Shown piece by piece: positions 1 through 6,485 of a DNA stretch of 23,243 nt. Numbering within the stretch: the first letter of the stretch is position 1; the number at the start of each line of letters is the position of its first letter. This stretch comes from DASQEH01 sp038239485. GTDB lineage: Bacteria; Actinomycetota; Actinomycetes; Propionibacteriales; Nocardioidaceae. Below the pieces are notes generated by a model. It was not told the origin of the DNA and did no database searches. It saw only the letters and a program-made list of their open reading frames with translations. The stretch is from positions 1-23,243 of the forward strand of contig JBBSET010000058.1 in the NCBI GenBank assembly GCA_038239485.1, written 5' to 3'. The translations under genes were made by a program, and so were the position numbers.

Positions 1-458
1 ACCACAACGTCTACGGACCGGGGATGCCGCGTGACACGCCGTACTCCGGCGTGGCCGCCATCTTCCGTTCGTCGGTCGAGCGGGGCGAGGCGCCCCGGGT
101 CTTCGAGGACGGCGCCCAGATGCGGGACTTCGTGCACGTCGACGACGTGGCACGCGCCAATGTACTGGCCGTCGAACGGGTGGCCGCCGTGGAGTCCGAC
201 GGTGTTCTCGCGGCCTACAACGTCTGCTCCGGACAGCCGGTCTCCATCGCCGACGTGGCGTCGGCGGTGGCGAAGGGGTCCGCGCGCCGCACCGGAGGAG
301 CGGCGGCGCCGGTCACCACGGGCGAGTTCAGACCCGGCGACGTCCGCCACGTCGTCGCGAGCCCTCATCTGGCGGCTTCCGAACTCGGCTTCGTGGCCGA
401 GGTGCGACCGCGGGAGGGCCTCGCTGCCTTCACGACCGCCCCGCTGCGCGGCCGCTGA
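1..458 (+). CDS. NAD-dependent sugar epimerase/dehydratase, C-terminal part (5' end outside window)
   Basis: The open frame runs in from the left edge (first complete codon at 3) to TGA at 456-458 and encodes about 151 residues. It begins with HNVYGPG, the conserved block of extended short-chain dehydrogenases (NDP-sugar epimerases/dehydratases) that follows the catalytic YxxxK. MRDFVHVDDVARANVLA, the substrate-domain signature, comes next, and later YNVCSGQPVSIADVA, which matches the usual YNVGSG block. The Rossmann GxxGxxG and the YxxxK lie upstream, so the substrate cannot be named. Family members convert nucleotide sugars in the cytoplasm, for example UDP-glucose/UDP-galactose or dTDP-sugars. 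The gene ends head-on against the membrane protein at 543-1904, and glycosyltransferase genes nearby fit a role in supplying an activated sugar. The family call is firm and the specificity is unknown. Confidence 0.88.
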   Translation, partial: HNVYGPGMPRDTPYSGVAAIFRSSVERGEAPRVFEDGAQMRDFVHVDDVARANVLAVERVAAVESDGVLAAYNVCSGQPVSIADVASAVAKGSARRTGGAAAPVTTGEFRPGDVRHVVASPHLAASELGFVAEVRPREGLAAFTTAPLRGR

Positions 459-505
459 CCCCGGCCACCATGCGGGGAGCGTCCGAGGCGGTCCGCGGCA
501 GGCGA

Positions 506-523
506 ACCCGGTGGTCACCGGGT
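506..523. terminator. GC-rich perfect hairpin between convergent genes
   Basis: ACCCGGTG at 506-513 and CACCGGGT at 516-523 are perfect reverse complements, separated by 2 nt. Allowing a 4-nt loop leaves a 7-bp stem. It sits in the 84-bp gap between the convergent stops at 458 and 543, so it could end transcription from both sides. No T-tract is visible on either side, which is common for actinobacterial terminators but lowers confidence. Confidence 0.45.
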
Positions 524-542
524 CGGCGGCAGACGGACCCGG

Positions 543-1904
543 TCACCATCTCGTGTAGAGGAGTGTCTGCACGACCAGCGCCACGACGACCTGCACAGCG
601 AGGCCGCGGGTCCGCCACCTCTCCGACAGCAGGGCGCAGCCCAGCAGAAGCCAGGGCACGAAGGGCAGCCAGATGCGCTCGGTCTCCGCCTTGCTCATGA
701 AGGAGAGGTCCGCCAGCGCGATGCAGAGCGTCGCCGCGCAGACCAGCAGCGTCACGGTTCGCTCCGATGACGCCGGCCATCGGTCTCGGATGGTCGTGCG
801 GACACGTGTGAGCGGCACGGCCACGGCGGCGCCCAGCAACGGCCCCGCGCTGAAGGCCAGTGCCGCCGGGTCTCCCCACACCCAGTACGCGGCCGGACGG
901 ATGCTGGCGATGCCGGCGTAGTAGCGCTCCCGCAGAACCGGGTACGCCACCCACCACGAGAAGCCGGCGGCCGCGAAGGCAAGCACGACCGCGAGGCCGC
1001 TCAGCGCGGCCCACGGCAGCGGGCGGATGTTGCGAGCCGCGAGCAGCACGGCCACGGCGAGGATGCCGAGCAGCGGCAGCCCGTAGGAGAGCAGCACGCA
1101 GTACCCGAGCACCAGGCCGGCAGCCATCGCCCAGATCGCCGCGCGGCGCCGGTTTGGAGTCGTGGCCGCCACCGCGAGACAGCACAGCCCCCATCCGCCG
1201 ACCGCCGCGAACACGGCGTCAGCCGACACGGCGGACCAGATGGCCGCGGGCCCGAAGACGAGGATCGGCGCGGCCCGTCGCGCGAGGTCCTCGGCGCCGA
1301 GGCGCCGCAGTGTCACCAGGACGGCCACCGGTGTCGTCGACGAGATGACGACGACCACCCAGCCCGCCGCGAGACCGCTCCCCAGCCCGAGCCGGACCAG
1401 CAGCACGAAGAACAGCAGCGCCCCCGGAGGGTGGCCGGCGACGTGGGTGTGCCAGTTGTCGGCGCGGCCGAGCGGGATCCTGGCGATGAAGTCGCGAAGG
1501 GTGGCTGGGACGTCGTGGATGGTCCGGGCATCACCGAGGTACTCGTTGCCGCGGCCCAGCACGGACCCGATTCCCGCCCAGCCGTCCACGGTGGCCAGGC
1601 TGGTGAGCCAGCCGACGCCGGCGACCACGACACAGCCGAGCAGCCGTGGCCAGCTCAGCGTCTCGGCCAGCCTGGTGCCGTACCACAGCACGCCGACGGC
1701 CAGGGCGAGCGCCGGCAGCGTGCCCGGGCCGACCCGGGGCCGCCAGATCGAGTCCAGCGGCGGGAAGTAGTCGGCGTTCACCTGCCAGCTGAAGACGGCC
1801 GGTACCACCATCGCGGCAATCATCAGAACCACCGTGACCGTCGTCGCGACGACCGGGACGGTGAGGGTGACACCTCGCACGGCCCGATCCCTCGTCGTGG
1901 TCAT
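543..1904 (-). CDS. Polytopic membrane protein, possible GT-C type glycosyltransferase
   Basis: A 453-residue, very hydrophobic protein. The first membrane segment spans roughly residues 15-40, and about ten further hydrophobic stretches run to the C terminus. A sizeable loop follows the first helix and contains YFPPLDSIW. A second polar loop (about 95-155) ends in HVAGHPPGALLFF at the lip of the next helix. That layout, a long extracytoplasmic loop after the first helix with later helices and an H/P-rich motif, resembles GT-C enzymes that use polyprenyl-phosphate sugars. I recognise no exact family and no clear DxD/ExD motif, so this is inference. The ATG at 1902-1904 is supported by a -10-like TAGGCT six bases upstream. 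It diverges from the GT2 operon and converges with the epimerase, so it probably belongs to the same glycoconjugate pathway. It could instead be a flippase or polymerase-like protein. Confidence 0.6.
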   Translation of the reverse strand: MTTTRDRAVRGVTLTVPVVATTVTVVLMIAAMVVPAVFSWQVNADYFPPLDSIWRPRVGPGTLPALALAVGVLWYGTRLAETLSWPRLLGCVVVAGVGWLTSLATVDGWAGIGSVLGRGNEYLGDARTIHDVPATLRDFIARIPLGRADNWHTHVAGHPPGALLFFVLLVRLGLGSGLAAGWVVVVISSTTPVAVLVTLRRLGAEDLARRAAPILVFGPAAIWSAVSADAVFAAVGGWGLCCLAVAATTPNRRRAAIWAMAAGLVLGYCVLLSYGLPLLGILAVAVLLAARNIRPLPWAALSGLAVVLAFAAAGFSWWVAYPVLRERYYAGIASIRPAAYWVWGDPAALAFSAGPLLGAAVAVPLTRVRTTIRDRWPASSERTVTLLVCAATLCIALADLSFMSKAETERIWLPFVPWLLLGCALLSERWRTRGLAVQVVVALVVQTLLYTRW

Positions 1905-1910
1905 GAGCCG

Positions 1911-1916
1911 AGCCTA
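1911..1916 (-). promoter_or_regulatory. -10 element for the membrane-protein gene (leaderless layout)
   Basis: Read on the minus strand, TAGGCT at 1916-1911 is followed by six bases and then the ATG at 1904. The predicted transcript would begin at, or next to, the start codon. No convincing -35 is seen. Confidence 0.45.
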
Positions 1917-2015
1917 TGCAGCCGGCATCCGGTGTCGGCACCTCGTTCGGCGGCAGTGCAGATGCCGTCATGGTTTCGTAAGCGCGTTCGAGCCATCGGC
2001 ACACCTCCTGGCGCA

Positions 2016-2021
2016 TAGGGT
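2016..2021 (+). promoter_or_regulatory. -10 element for the GT2-DUF2064-methyltransferase operon (leaderless layout)
   Basis: TAGGGT lies seven bases before the ATG at 2029. It is in the 124-bp gap between divergent genes and has the same TANNNT-N7-start layout as several other genes in this window. No clear -35 is seen. Confidence 0.45.
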
Positions 2022-2028
2022 TGACCCC

Positions 2029-2691
2029 ATGTCAGCGCGCTGTGACCTGATAATTCCATGCCGTGACGAGGCGGCCGCGCTGCCCGGTCTCTTTGCCCGT
2101 ATTCCCGCCGATCTGCACGTCATCATCGTCGACAACGGGTCCCGAGACTCCACGTCAGCTGTCGCCCGGCGCCACGGCGCCACCGTCGTGGTCGAGGACC
2201 GCCCGGGCTACGGCGCCGCCGTCCATGCCGGGCTGATGGCGGCAACACGACCGCTCATCGCGGTGATGGACGGGGACGGCTCGATGGACGCGCGAGACCT
2301 GCTGCCGATGATCGCCGACGTGGCATCGGCCGACGTGACGACGATGGCGGTCGGCCGTCGCCGCCCCTCGCGGCGGGGGTCGTGGCCGTGGCATGCGAGG
2401 CTCGGCAACCAGCTGGTGCTGGCTTGGCTGCGACGGCGGACCGGGCTCGCTGTCCGCGACATCGCCCCGATGCGGGTGTGCGGCCGCGAGGCCCTCCTCG
2501 CCCTCGGCGTGGAGGACCGCCGTTTCGGCTATCCCGTCGAGCTGCTGGTGCGGGCCCAACGGGCGGGCTGGGTGCTGAGCGAGCACGACATCGGCTACGG
2601 CCCCCGGGCCAGCGGGACCACCTCGAAGGTCTCCGGTTCGATGTCTGGGTCGTGGAAGACCGCGCGCGACTTCGCCAGGGTGCTGCCGTGA
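2029..2691 (+). CDS. Family 2 glycosyltransferase (DPM1-like)
   Basis: A 220-residue GT-A fold enzyme expected to move a sugar from a nucleotide-sugar donor to a polyprenyl phosphate or similar acceptor at the inner face of the membrane. Visible features are DLIIPCRDEA at 6-15, VDNGSRDST at 34-42 (nucleotide-binding Asp35), AVMDGDGSMD at 78-87 with the DxD-type metal site D81/D83, and near the C terminus GTTSKVSGS, the acceptor-side motif of DPM1/UGT-like members. No membrane anchor is present. The ATG at 2029 is chosen because the fold begins at once after it and a TAGGGT element lies just upstream. An in-frame extension back to about 1834 would overlap the divergent gene. The stop codon overlaps the next start (GTGA), so this is the first gene of a coupled operon. 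Donor and acceptor are unknown. Confidence 0.85.
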   Translation: MSARCDLIIPCRDEAAALPGLFARIPADLHVIIVDNGSRDSTSAVARRHGATVVVEDRPGYGAAVHAGLMAATRPLIAVMDGDGSMDARDLLPMIADVASADVTTMAVGRRRPSRRGSWPWHARLGNQLVLAWLRRRTGLAVRDIAPMRVCGREALLALGVEDRRFGYPVELLVRAQRAGWVLSEHDIGYGPRASGTTSKVSGSMSGSWKTARDFARVLP

Positions 2692-3386
2692 CGGTCGGAG
2701 TCCTGCTGCTCGCCAAGGCGCCTGTCCCCGGTCTGGCCAAGACCCGGATCGGGGCGGTGCTGGGGGACGCCGTCGCGGCCGAGTTGGCGGCGGCGGCGCT
2801 GCTCGACACGCTCGAGACCGTCGCGACGTGGGTTCCCCCCCGGCGCAGGCTGGTCGCCTTGGTGGGCGACCTCGCCGACGCAGCCCGTGCTGACGAGGTC
2901 GCGGCGAGCCTGCGGGGATGGCGAGTCATACCTCAACGCGGTGCGGGCTTCGCGGACCGGCTGGTGAACGCCCATCACGACGCGGCCCGGCTCTGGGGTT
3001 GCGAGAACGCCGTCCTGCAGCTCGGCACGGACACTCCGCAGCTGGCACCGGCAGACCTGGAGGCGCTGACGGCACCGCTGCGCACGTCGGGTCGCCCTGA
3101 TGTCGGCGTGGACGCCATGCTCGGCCCGGCGACCGATGGCGGCTGGTGGGGGCTGGCAACCCGGCGTGCGGGGTACGTCGACGGCCTGGCCGAGGTAGCG
3201 ATGTCGACAGCTGATACCGCCCGTGAGACGGTCGCCGCCCTACGCGCAGCGGGAGCCGTGGTGGGTCAGGCGGATGCGATGTCCGACGTCGACCTGGTGG
3301 CCGACGCGGTGGCCGTCGCCGCCTCAGCGCCAGGTACCCGGTTCGCACAGGCGGTGCGGGCGCTCCGGATCGAGGCCGCTGCATGA
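2688..3386 (+). CDS. DUF2064 / TIGR04282-family nucleotidyl- or glycosyltransferase-like protein
   Basis: A 232-residue protein starting at GTG 2688, which overlaps the upstream stop by 4 nt. N-terminal LLAKAPVPGLAKTR (7-20) is the KxPxPGxxKTR signature of the family. LGTDTPQL and GPATDGGWWGLA further on match its acidic D-x-P and D-G-G-(Y/W)-W blocks, followed by MSTADTARET. The fold is related to GT-A nucleotidyltransferases. The TIGR04282 name ('arsenosugar biosynthesis glycosyltransferase') comes from operons that carry a radical-SAM partner. No such partner is visible here, so that function should not be assumed. Co-transcription with a GT2 enzyme and a methyltransferase suggests synthesis or transfer of an unusual, perhaps methylated, sugar. 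The family assignment is good and the reaction is unknown. Confidence 0.82.
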   Translation: MTVGVLLLAKAPVPGLAKTRIGAVLGDAVAAELAAAALLDTLETVATWVPPRRRLVALVGDLADAARADEVAASLRGWRVIPQRGAGFADRLVNAHHDAARLWGCENAVLQLGTDTPQLAPADLEALTAPLRTSGRPDVGVDAMLGPATDGGWWGLATRRAGYVDGLAEVAMSTADTARETVAALRAAGAVVGQADAMSDVDLVADAVAVAASAPGTRFAQAVRALRIEAAA

Positions 3387-4051
3387 CGGGGAGGAGACCA
3401 CGGGTCCCCTTGGTGCCGCACTGCCCATCCGTCGGATACGCCTTCGCGGCGGCGTTGCGAGGCGCGCCCTGCCGCGTGGTCGGCTTCGGTGTCGACCATC
3501 ACGCGCTGCCGACGTGGAGATGGCGAGCAGATGCGGACGCTGACGACCTCGAGCTGCTCAGCCGGTGTACCGGGGCCACCGTCGACATCGGTTGCGGTCC
3601 AGGGCGGATGACCCATGCCCTCGCCTCGCGCGGCGTCACGGCCCTTGGGATAGACGTCGTCGCCGAGGCGATCGAACAGACGCGCGCCCGCGGCGGGATG
3701 GCGCTGCGCCGAGACGTGTTCGCGGCGCTCCCGGGCGAGGGGCGTTGGCAGACTGCGCTGCTGGCCGACGGCAACATCGGCATCGGCGGCGACCCGGTGA
3801 GGCTGCTGCGTCGTGTCAGCGACCTGCTGGAGCCGTCAGGGCGCGTGGTCGTCGATCTGGCGAGGCCGGGAGGTCCGATCCGCGTGAAGCAGCTCAGCCT
3901 GGAGGTCGGCGGTGTGGTGTCTCGACCGTTCGCCTGGGCGCTGGTGCCGGCCGACCAGCTCGAGTTGCTGGCCGAAGCCGCCTCGCTGCGCATCCTGGAG
4001 CTTGTCGACCTCCGGGGCCGGTGGTTCGCCGCTCTGGCGAAGGAGGGCTGA
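3383..4051 (+). CDS. Class I SAM-dependent methyltransferase
   Basis: 222 residues. The ATG at 3383 overlaps the preceding stop by 4 nt (ATGA), so it is the third gene of the operon. VDIGCGPGRM at 67-76 is SAM-binding motif I, followed by TALGIDVV (motif II with the ribose-binding Asp) and DLLEPSGRVVVDL (post-II/III region). The first 65 residues carry no recognisable motif and include YAFAAALRGAP and WRWRADAD, perhaps a substrate cap. Class I enzymes of this shape methylate small molecules, sugars or lipids in the cytoplasm. The substrate is unknown. From memory, actinobacterial versions of this cluster often carry a molybdopterin-dependent oxidoreductase gene next. None is present here, and only about 160 nt separate this stop from the response regulator. 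Confidence 0.85.
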   Translation: MTGRRPRVPLVPHCPSVGYAFAAALRGAPCRVVGFGVDHHALPTWRWRADADADDLELLSRCTGATVDIGCGPGRMTHALASRGVTALGIDVVAEAIEQTRARGGMALRRDVFAALPGEGRWQTALLADGNIGIGGDPVRLLRRVSDLLEPSGRVVVDLARPGGPIRVKQLSLEVGGVVSRPFAWALVPADQLELLAEAASLRILELVDLRGRWFAALAKEG

Positions 4052-4111
4052 CGTGAGGCTGCCGGCGCCAGGCGTCGTCGCCCACGACGCGATCCTGGCT
4101 CCGACGACGGC

Positions 4112-4117
4112 TATCGT
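4112..4117 (+). promoter_or_regulatory. Putative -10 element for the two-component operon
   Basis: TATCGT is followed by seven bases and a GTG at 4125, the same spacing seen at several gene starts in the window. It lies in the 162-bp gap between the methyltransferase and the response regulator and would give the regulator its own transcript. One such match in a gap could be chance. Confidence 0.35.
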
Positions 4118-4124
4118 CGTCCTG

Positions 4125-4217
4125 GTGAGCGCCAAGGCCCAGCCGTCCCGGCGGCGCCGGAGCGCAACGTCCAGGCTGCGGTCGTTGCAGCGCGGACCGC
4201 GGCGGCCGCCGATATGA
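4125..4217 (+). CDS. Possible Arg-rich leader peptide upstream of the response regulator
   Basis: A 30-codon frame that starts at GTG 4125, seven bases after TATCGT. It ends with TGA at 4215-4217, which overlaps the response-regulator ATG at 4214 (ATGA). Nine of the 30 residues are Arg, including the run SRRRRS, and the peptide ends RRPPI. The same frame is open back to GTG 4053, just after the methyltransferase stop, giving 54 residues. I recognise no family. It could be a translated leader that feeds ribosomes into the regulator gene, a degraded remnant, or chance open frame in GC-rich DNA. The exact stop-start overlap is the main reason to keep it. Confidence 0.3.
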   Translation: MSAKAQPSRRRRSATSRLRSLQRGPRRPPI

Positions 4218-4894
4218 CGCGCGTCCTCGTCGTCGACGACGACACAACCGTGCGAGAGGTCGTCGTCTCGTACCTCAAGGCCGAGGCCTACGACGTCAGT
4301 GAGGCGGCCGACGGTGAGACCGCACTGGCGCTGTTCACGCGCGAGCGTCCCGACCTGATCGTGCTCGACATCATGCTGCCGGGCGTCGACGGGCTGGAGG
4401 TGTGCCGGCAGGTGCGGGCCAGCAGCCAGACACCGGTCATCATGCTCACTGCTCTCGGTACCGAGTCCGACCGGGTCGTCGGGCTCGAACTCGGAGCCGA
4501 TGACTACCTCACCAAGCCCTTCAGCCCGCGCGAGCTGGTACTGAGGGTTGCCTCCGTGCTCCGGCGAGCGGGAGAGTCGCTGGCTCCGGACGCGAAGGTG
4601 CTGACCGACGGCGACCTCCTTGTGGACGGGCCGAGCCGGCAGGCAACCCTCTCGGGTCGGCCTATCGCCCTGACGGTCCGGGAGTTCGACCTGTTGAGGT
4701 TCCTCGTGTCGCATCCCGCGGTGGCGTTCACCCGGGTGGAGCTGCTGGAGCGAGTCTGGGGCTGGTCGTTCGGCGACCAGTCGACCGTGACGGTTCACGT
4801 GCGGAGGCTGCGCGAGAAGATCGAGGCGGACCCGACCAACCCCACCAGGCTGCTCACGGTCTGGGGTGTCGGCTACCGGTGGGCGGCGGCATGA
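4214..4894 (+). CDS. OmpR/PhoB-family two-component response regulator
   Basis: A 226-residue DNA-binding regulator. The receiver domain (1-118) has the acidic pocket D8-D10, phospho-acceptor D52 in LIVLDIMLPG, switch Thr79 and Lys101 in YLTKPFSP, so it is fully equipped for phosphorylation. The C-terminal winged helix (about 130-226) has LTVREFDLLRFLVSHP, RVELLERVWGW and TVHVRRLREKIE, then the usual LLTVWGVGYRW ending. Start ATG 4214 fits the family N terminus. The stop overlaps the kinase start (ATGA at 4891-4894), so the pair is co-translated. The signal is unknown. It sits between a glycoconjugate-like operon and the recA region, and nothing in the sequence links it firmly to either. Confidence 0.95.
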   Translation: MTRVLVVDDDTTVREVVVSYLKAEAYDVSEAADGETALALFTRERPDLIVLDIMLPGVDGLEVCRQVRASSQTPVIMLTALGTESDRVVGLELGADDYLTKPFSPRELVLRVASVLRRAGESLAPDAKVLTDGDLLVDGPSRQATLSGRPIALTVREFDLLRFLVSHPAVAFTRVELLERVWGWSFGDQSTVTVHVRRLREKIEADPTNPTRLLTVWGVGYRWAAA

Positions 4895-6003
4895 GTCCGC
4901 ACGACGTGCTCGCGGTGACGGCGATCGCGGCCGGCTGGGCGGCGGTCGTCGGCCTCGTCGGTCTCGTGGTGACCCACCTGGTGCGGAGCTGGTCGCTGCG
5001 ATGGGCGTTCGCAACCGTCGCGATGAGCGCGGCGCTCGGCCTCATCGCCGGTGTCGTGGGCACCGCCCGGGCGATGTTCCTGTCCGGCCACGACTTCAGA
5101 GTGGTGCTCTGGGTGGCGGCGCCGGCGGGTGTCGTGTCGCTGGCGTTCGCGCTTCTGGTCGCGCGGCAGGCTGTCCGGGGGTCTCGCGCCGTGCAGGAGG
5201 CCACCAGGCTGCTGGGCGACGACGGTGCCTTCGTCGTCCCCGCGGGTACCTCGGCCGAGCTGTCCCAGCTCTCGGCGCAGCTGGCCGACACCTCGACGCG
5301 GCTCGCCGAGTCCCGCGACCGCGAGCGGGCACTGGAGACGTCGAGGCGTGAGCTGGTTGCGTGGGTGTCGCACGACCTGCGCACCCCGTTGGCCGGGCTG
5401 CGTGCGATGGCCGAGGCGCTCGAGGACGACATGGTCGACGACCCGGCCCGATACCACGTCCAGATGCGGGAGACCGTCGACCGGATGGCGCGGATGGTCG
5501 ACGACCTGTTCGAGCTGTCGCGGCTGCACTCGGGCTCGTTCCAGCTCAGCCTGGTGTCCGTCGGGCTCGAGGAGGCCATCAGCGAGGCGCTGGCCGTCAG
5601 CGGTCCGGTGGCGCAGGCCAGCGGCGTCCGGCTCGGGGGCTACGCCGAGCCCGGGGTTGCCGTGCTCGCCGACTCGCGTGAGCTGAGCCGGATGATCGGC
5701 AACCTGGTCACGAACGCGATCCGCCATACCCCGAGCGAGGGTGCGGTCGAGGTGACCGCCCGATCCAGCGACGCCGGCGTCGAGCTCGCCGTCAGCGACG
5801 GCTGCGGCGGGATACCTGAGGAGGACCTGCCCCGCGTCTTCGATGTCGCCTGGCGTGGCAGCCACGCCAGGACGCCGGAGGCATCGGCGGGGTCCGGCCT
5901 CGGCCTCGCGATCGTCAGGGGCATCGTGGAGGCGCACCGCGGCTCGGTTCGTGTGGACAACGTGGACGGCGGCTGCCGCTTCCTCGTGCACCTGCCGACG
6001 TAG
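4891..6003 (+). CDS. Membrane sensor histidine kinase, partner of the adjacent regulator
   Basis: 370 residues from ATG 4891, which overlaps the regulator stop by 4 nt. An in-frame ATG 12 nt earlier lies inside the regulator gene and is less likely. Three hydrophobic segments (about 6-30, 37-60, 71-92) anchor it, with almost no extracytoplasmic domain, which suggests sensing within or near the membrane. A linker and coiled region (about 95-155) precedes the HisKA H-box WVSHDLRTPLAG with His161. The catalytic domain has N-box MIGNLVTNAIRHTP, G1 SDGCGGIPEEDLPRVFD and G2 GSGLGLAIVRGIVEAHRG. In the G1 box the usual D-x-G-x-G reads D-G-C-G-G, with Cys where the first Gly is expected. I recall the same form in other actinobacterial kinases, so it is probably a subfamily trait rather than a defect. 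Confidence 0.94.
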   Translation: MSPHDVLAVTAIAAGWAAVVGLVGLVVTHLVRSWSLRWAFATVAMSAALGLIAGVVGTARAMFLSGHDFRVVLWVAAPAGVVSLAFALLVARQAVRGSRAVQEATRLLGDDGAFVVPAGTSAELSQLSAQLADTSTRLAESRDRERALETSRRELVAWVSHDLRTPLAGLRAMAEALEDDMVDDPARYHVQMRETVDRMARMVDDLFELSRLHSGSFQLSLVSVGLEEAISEALAVSGPVAQASGVRLGGYAEPGVAVLADSRELSRMIGNLVTNAIRHTPSEGAVEVTARSSDAGVELAVSDGCGGIPEEDLPRVFDVAWRGSHARTPEASAGSGLGLAIVRGIVEAHRGSVRVDNVDGGCRFLVHLPT

Positions 6004-6088
6004 GCTGTCGGCCTCGGGGCGGCGGGACAGATCGTTTCCGTTCCCGCGATACCCCGGACCTGAAGCAGACGTCGACGGTGAGGCCACG

Positions 6089-6283
6089 GTGCGGCACACG
6101 GAGTTCTGGGCTCGGATGGAGGCCGCTCTCGGCCCGTCCTATGCCCGGACCTGGGCGAAGGAGCAGGCCTTGGCCGGCCTGGACGGGTTGACCGTCCAGG
6201 AGGCATTCGACGCCGGCTGGGATGCCAAGACCATCTGGCGCGTCGTCTGGCGGGCGTTGGAGCTGCCGGCGGCTGACCGCTGA
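6089..6283 (+). CDS. DUF3046 family small protein
   Basis: A 64-residue protein starting at GTG 6089, with HTEFWARM at 3-10, YARTWAKEQ near the middle, and LDGLTVQEAFDAGWDAKTIW, the conserved tail of DUF3046. The family is small, cytosolic, of unknown function, and in Actinobacteria it is very often encoded directly upstream of recA, as here (203 bp before recA). No shared promoter with recA is implied, because recA has its own promoter elements in the gap. It is shorter than most gene callers favour, but length and sequence match the family. Confidence 0.88.
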   Translation: MRHTEFWARMEAALGPSYARTWAKEQALAGLDGLTVQEAFDAGWDAKTIWRVVWRALELPAADR

Positions 6284-6333
6284 TCCTGCGGCGGTGGGCA
6301 ACTCGGGAAGGCGCGTCGGCGTGTCGGTATGAT

Positions 6334-6349
6334 TCGAACACATGTTCGG
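6334..6349 (+). promoter_or_regulatory. LexA (SOS) box upstream of recA
   Basis: TCGAACACATGTTCGG contains the core GAAC (6336-6339), a 4-nt spacer and GTTC (6344-6347). This matches the LexA site of Actinobacteria and Bacillus-type SOS boxes. A possible -10, TACCTT at 6353-6358, lies just downstream, so bound LexA would block a recA promoter here. Confidence 0.9.
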
Positions 6350-6415
6350 CGCTACCTTATCCACACGCGTCACCGCACGGCAATGTTGTCCCCAGCTCGC
6401 TGATCGGATCGATTC

Positions 6416-6438
6416 TTGTCGGTAGGGGCATCTAGCGT
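6416..6438 (+). promoter_or_regulatory. PafBC-type (RecA-NDp) damage-inducible promoter of recA
   Basis: TTGTCGGTA at 6416-6424, an 8-nt spacer, and TAGCGT at 6433-6438 match the mycobacterial RecA-NDp/PafBC motif TTGTCRGTG-N8-TANNNT at all but one fixed position. It lies 47 nt before the recA start at 6486 and is separate from the LexA box, giving recA a second, LexA-independent damage response. Confidence 0.8.
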
Positions 6439-6485
6439 CTTGTCCCGACAGCTTCGAGACGGGTGACCCACACCCCCTACACGTA

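Noticed and set aside
392..408. GAAC-TCGG-CTTC within the epimerase gene as an SOS box
   Set aside because: One core mismatch, no flanking TC/GA symmetry, inside coding sequence and far from any start.
4053..4124. Longer 54-codon frame starting at GTG 4053 as a full gene before the response regulator
   Set aside because: Composition is typical of chance open frame in GC-rich DNA, no family is recognised, and the only support (promoter-like TATCGT and stop-start overlap) applies to the shorter 4125 frame.
3836..5014. Long minus-strand open frame of about 392 codons
   Set aside because: Lies opposite the methyltransferase, response regulator and kinase genes, whose domains are certain. Arg/Pro/His-rich composition is that of an antisense shadow.
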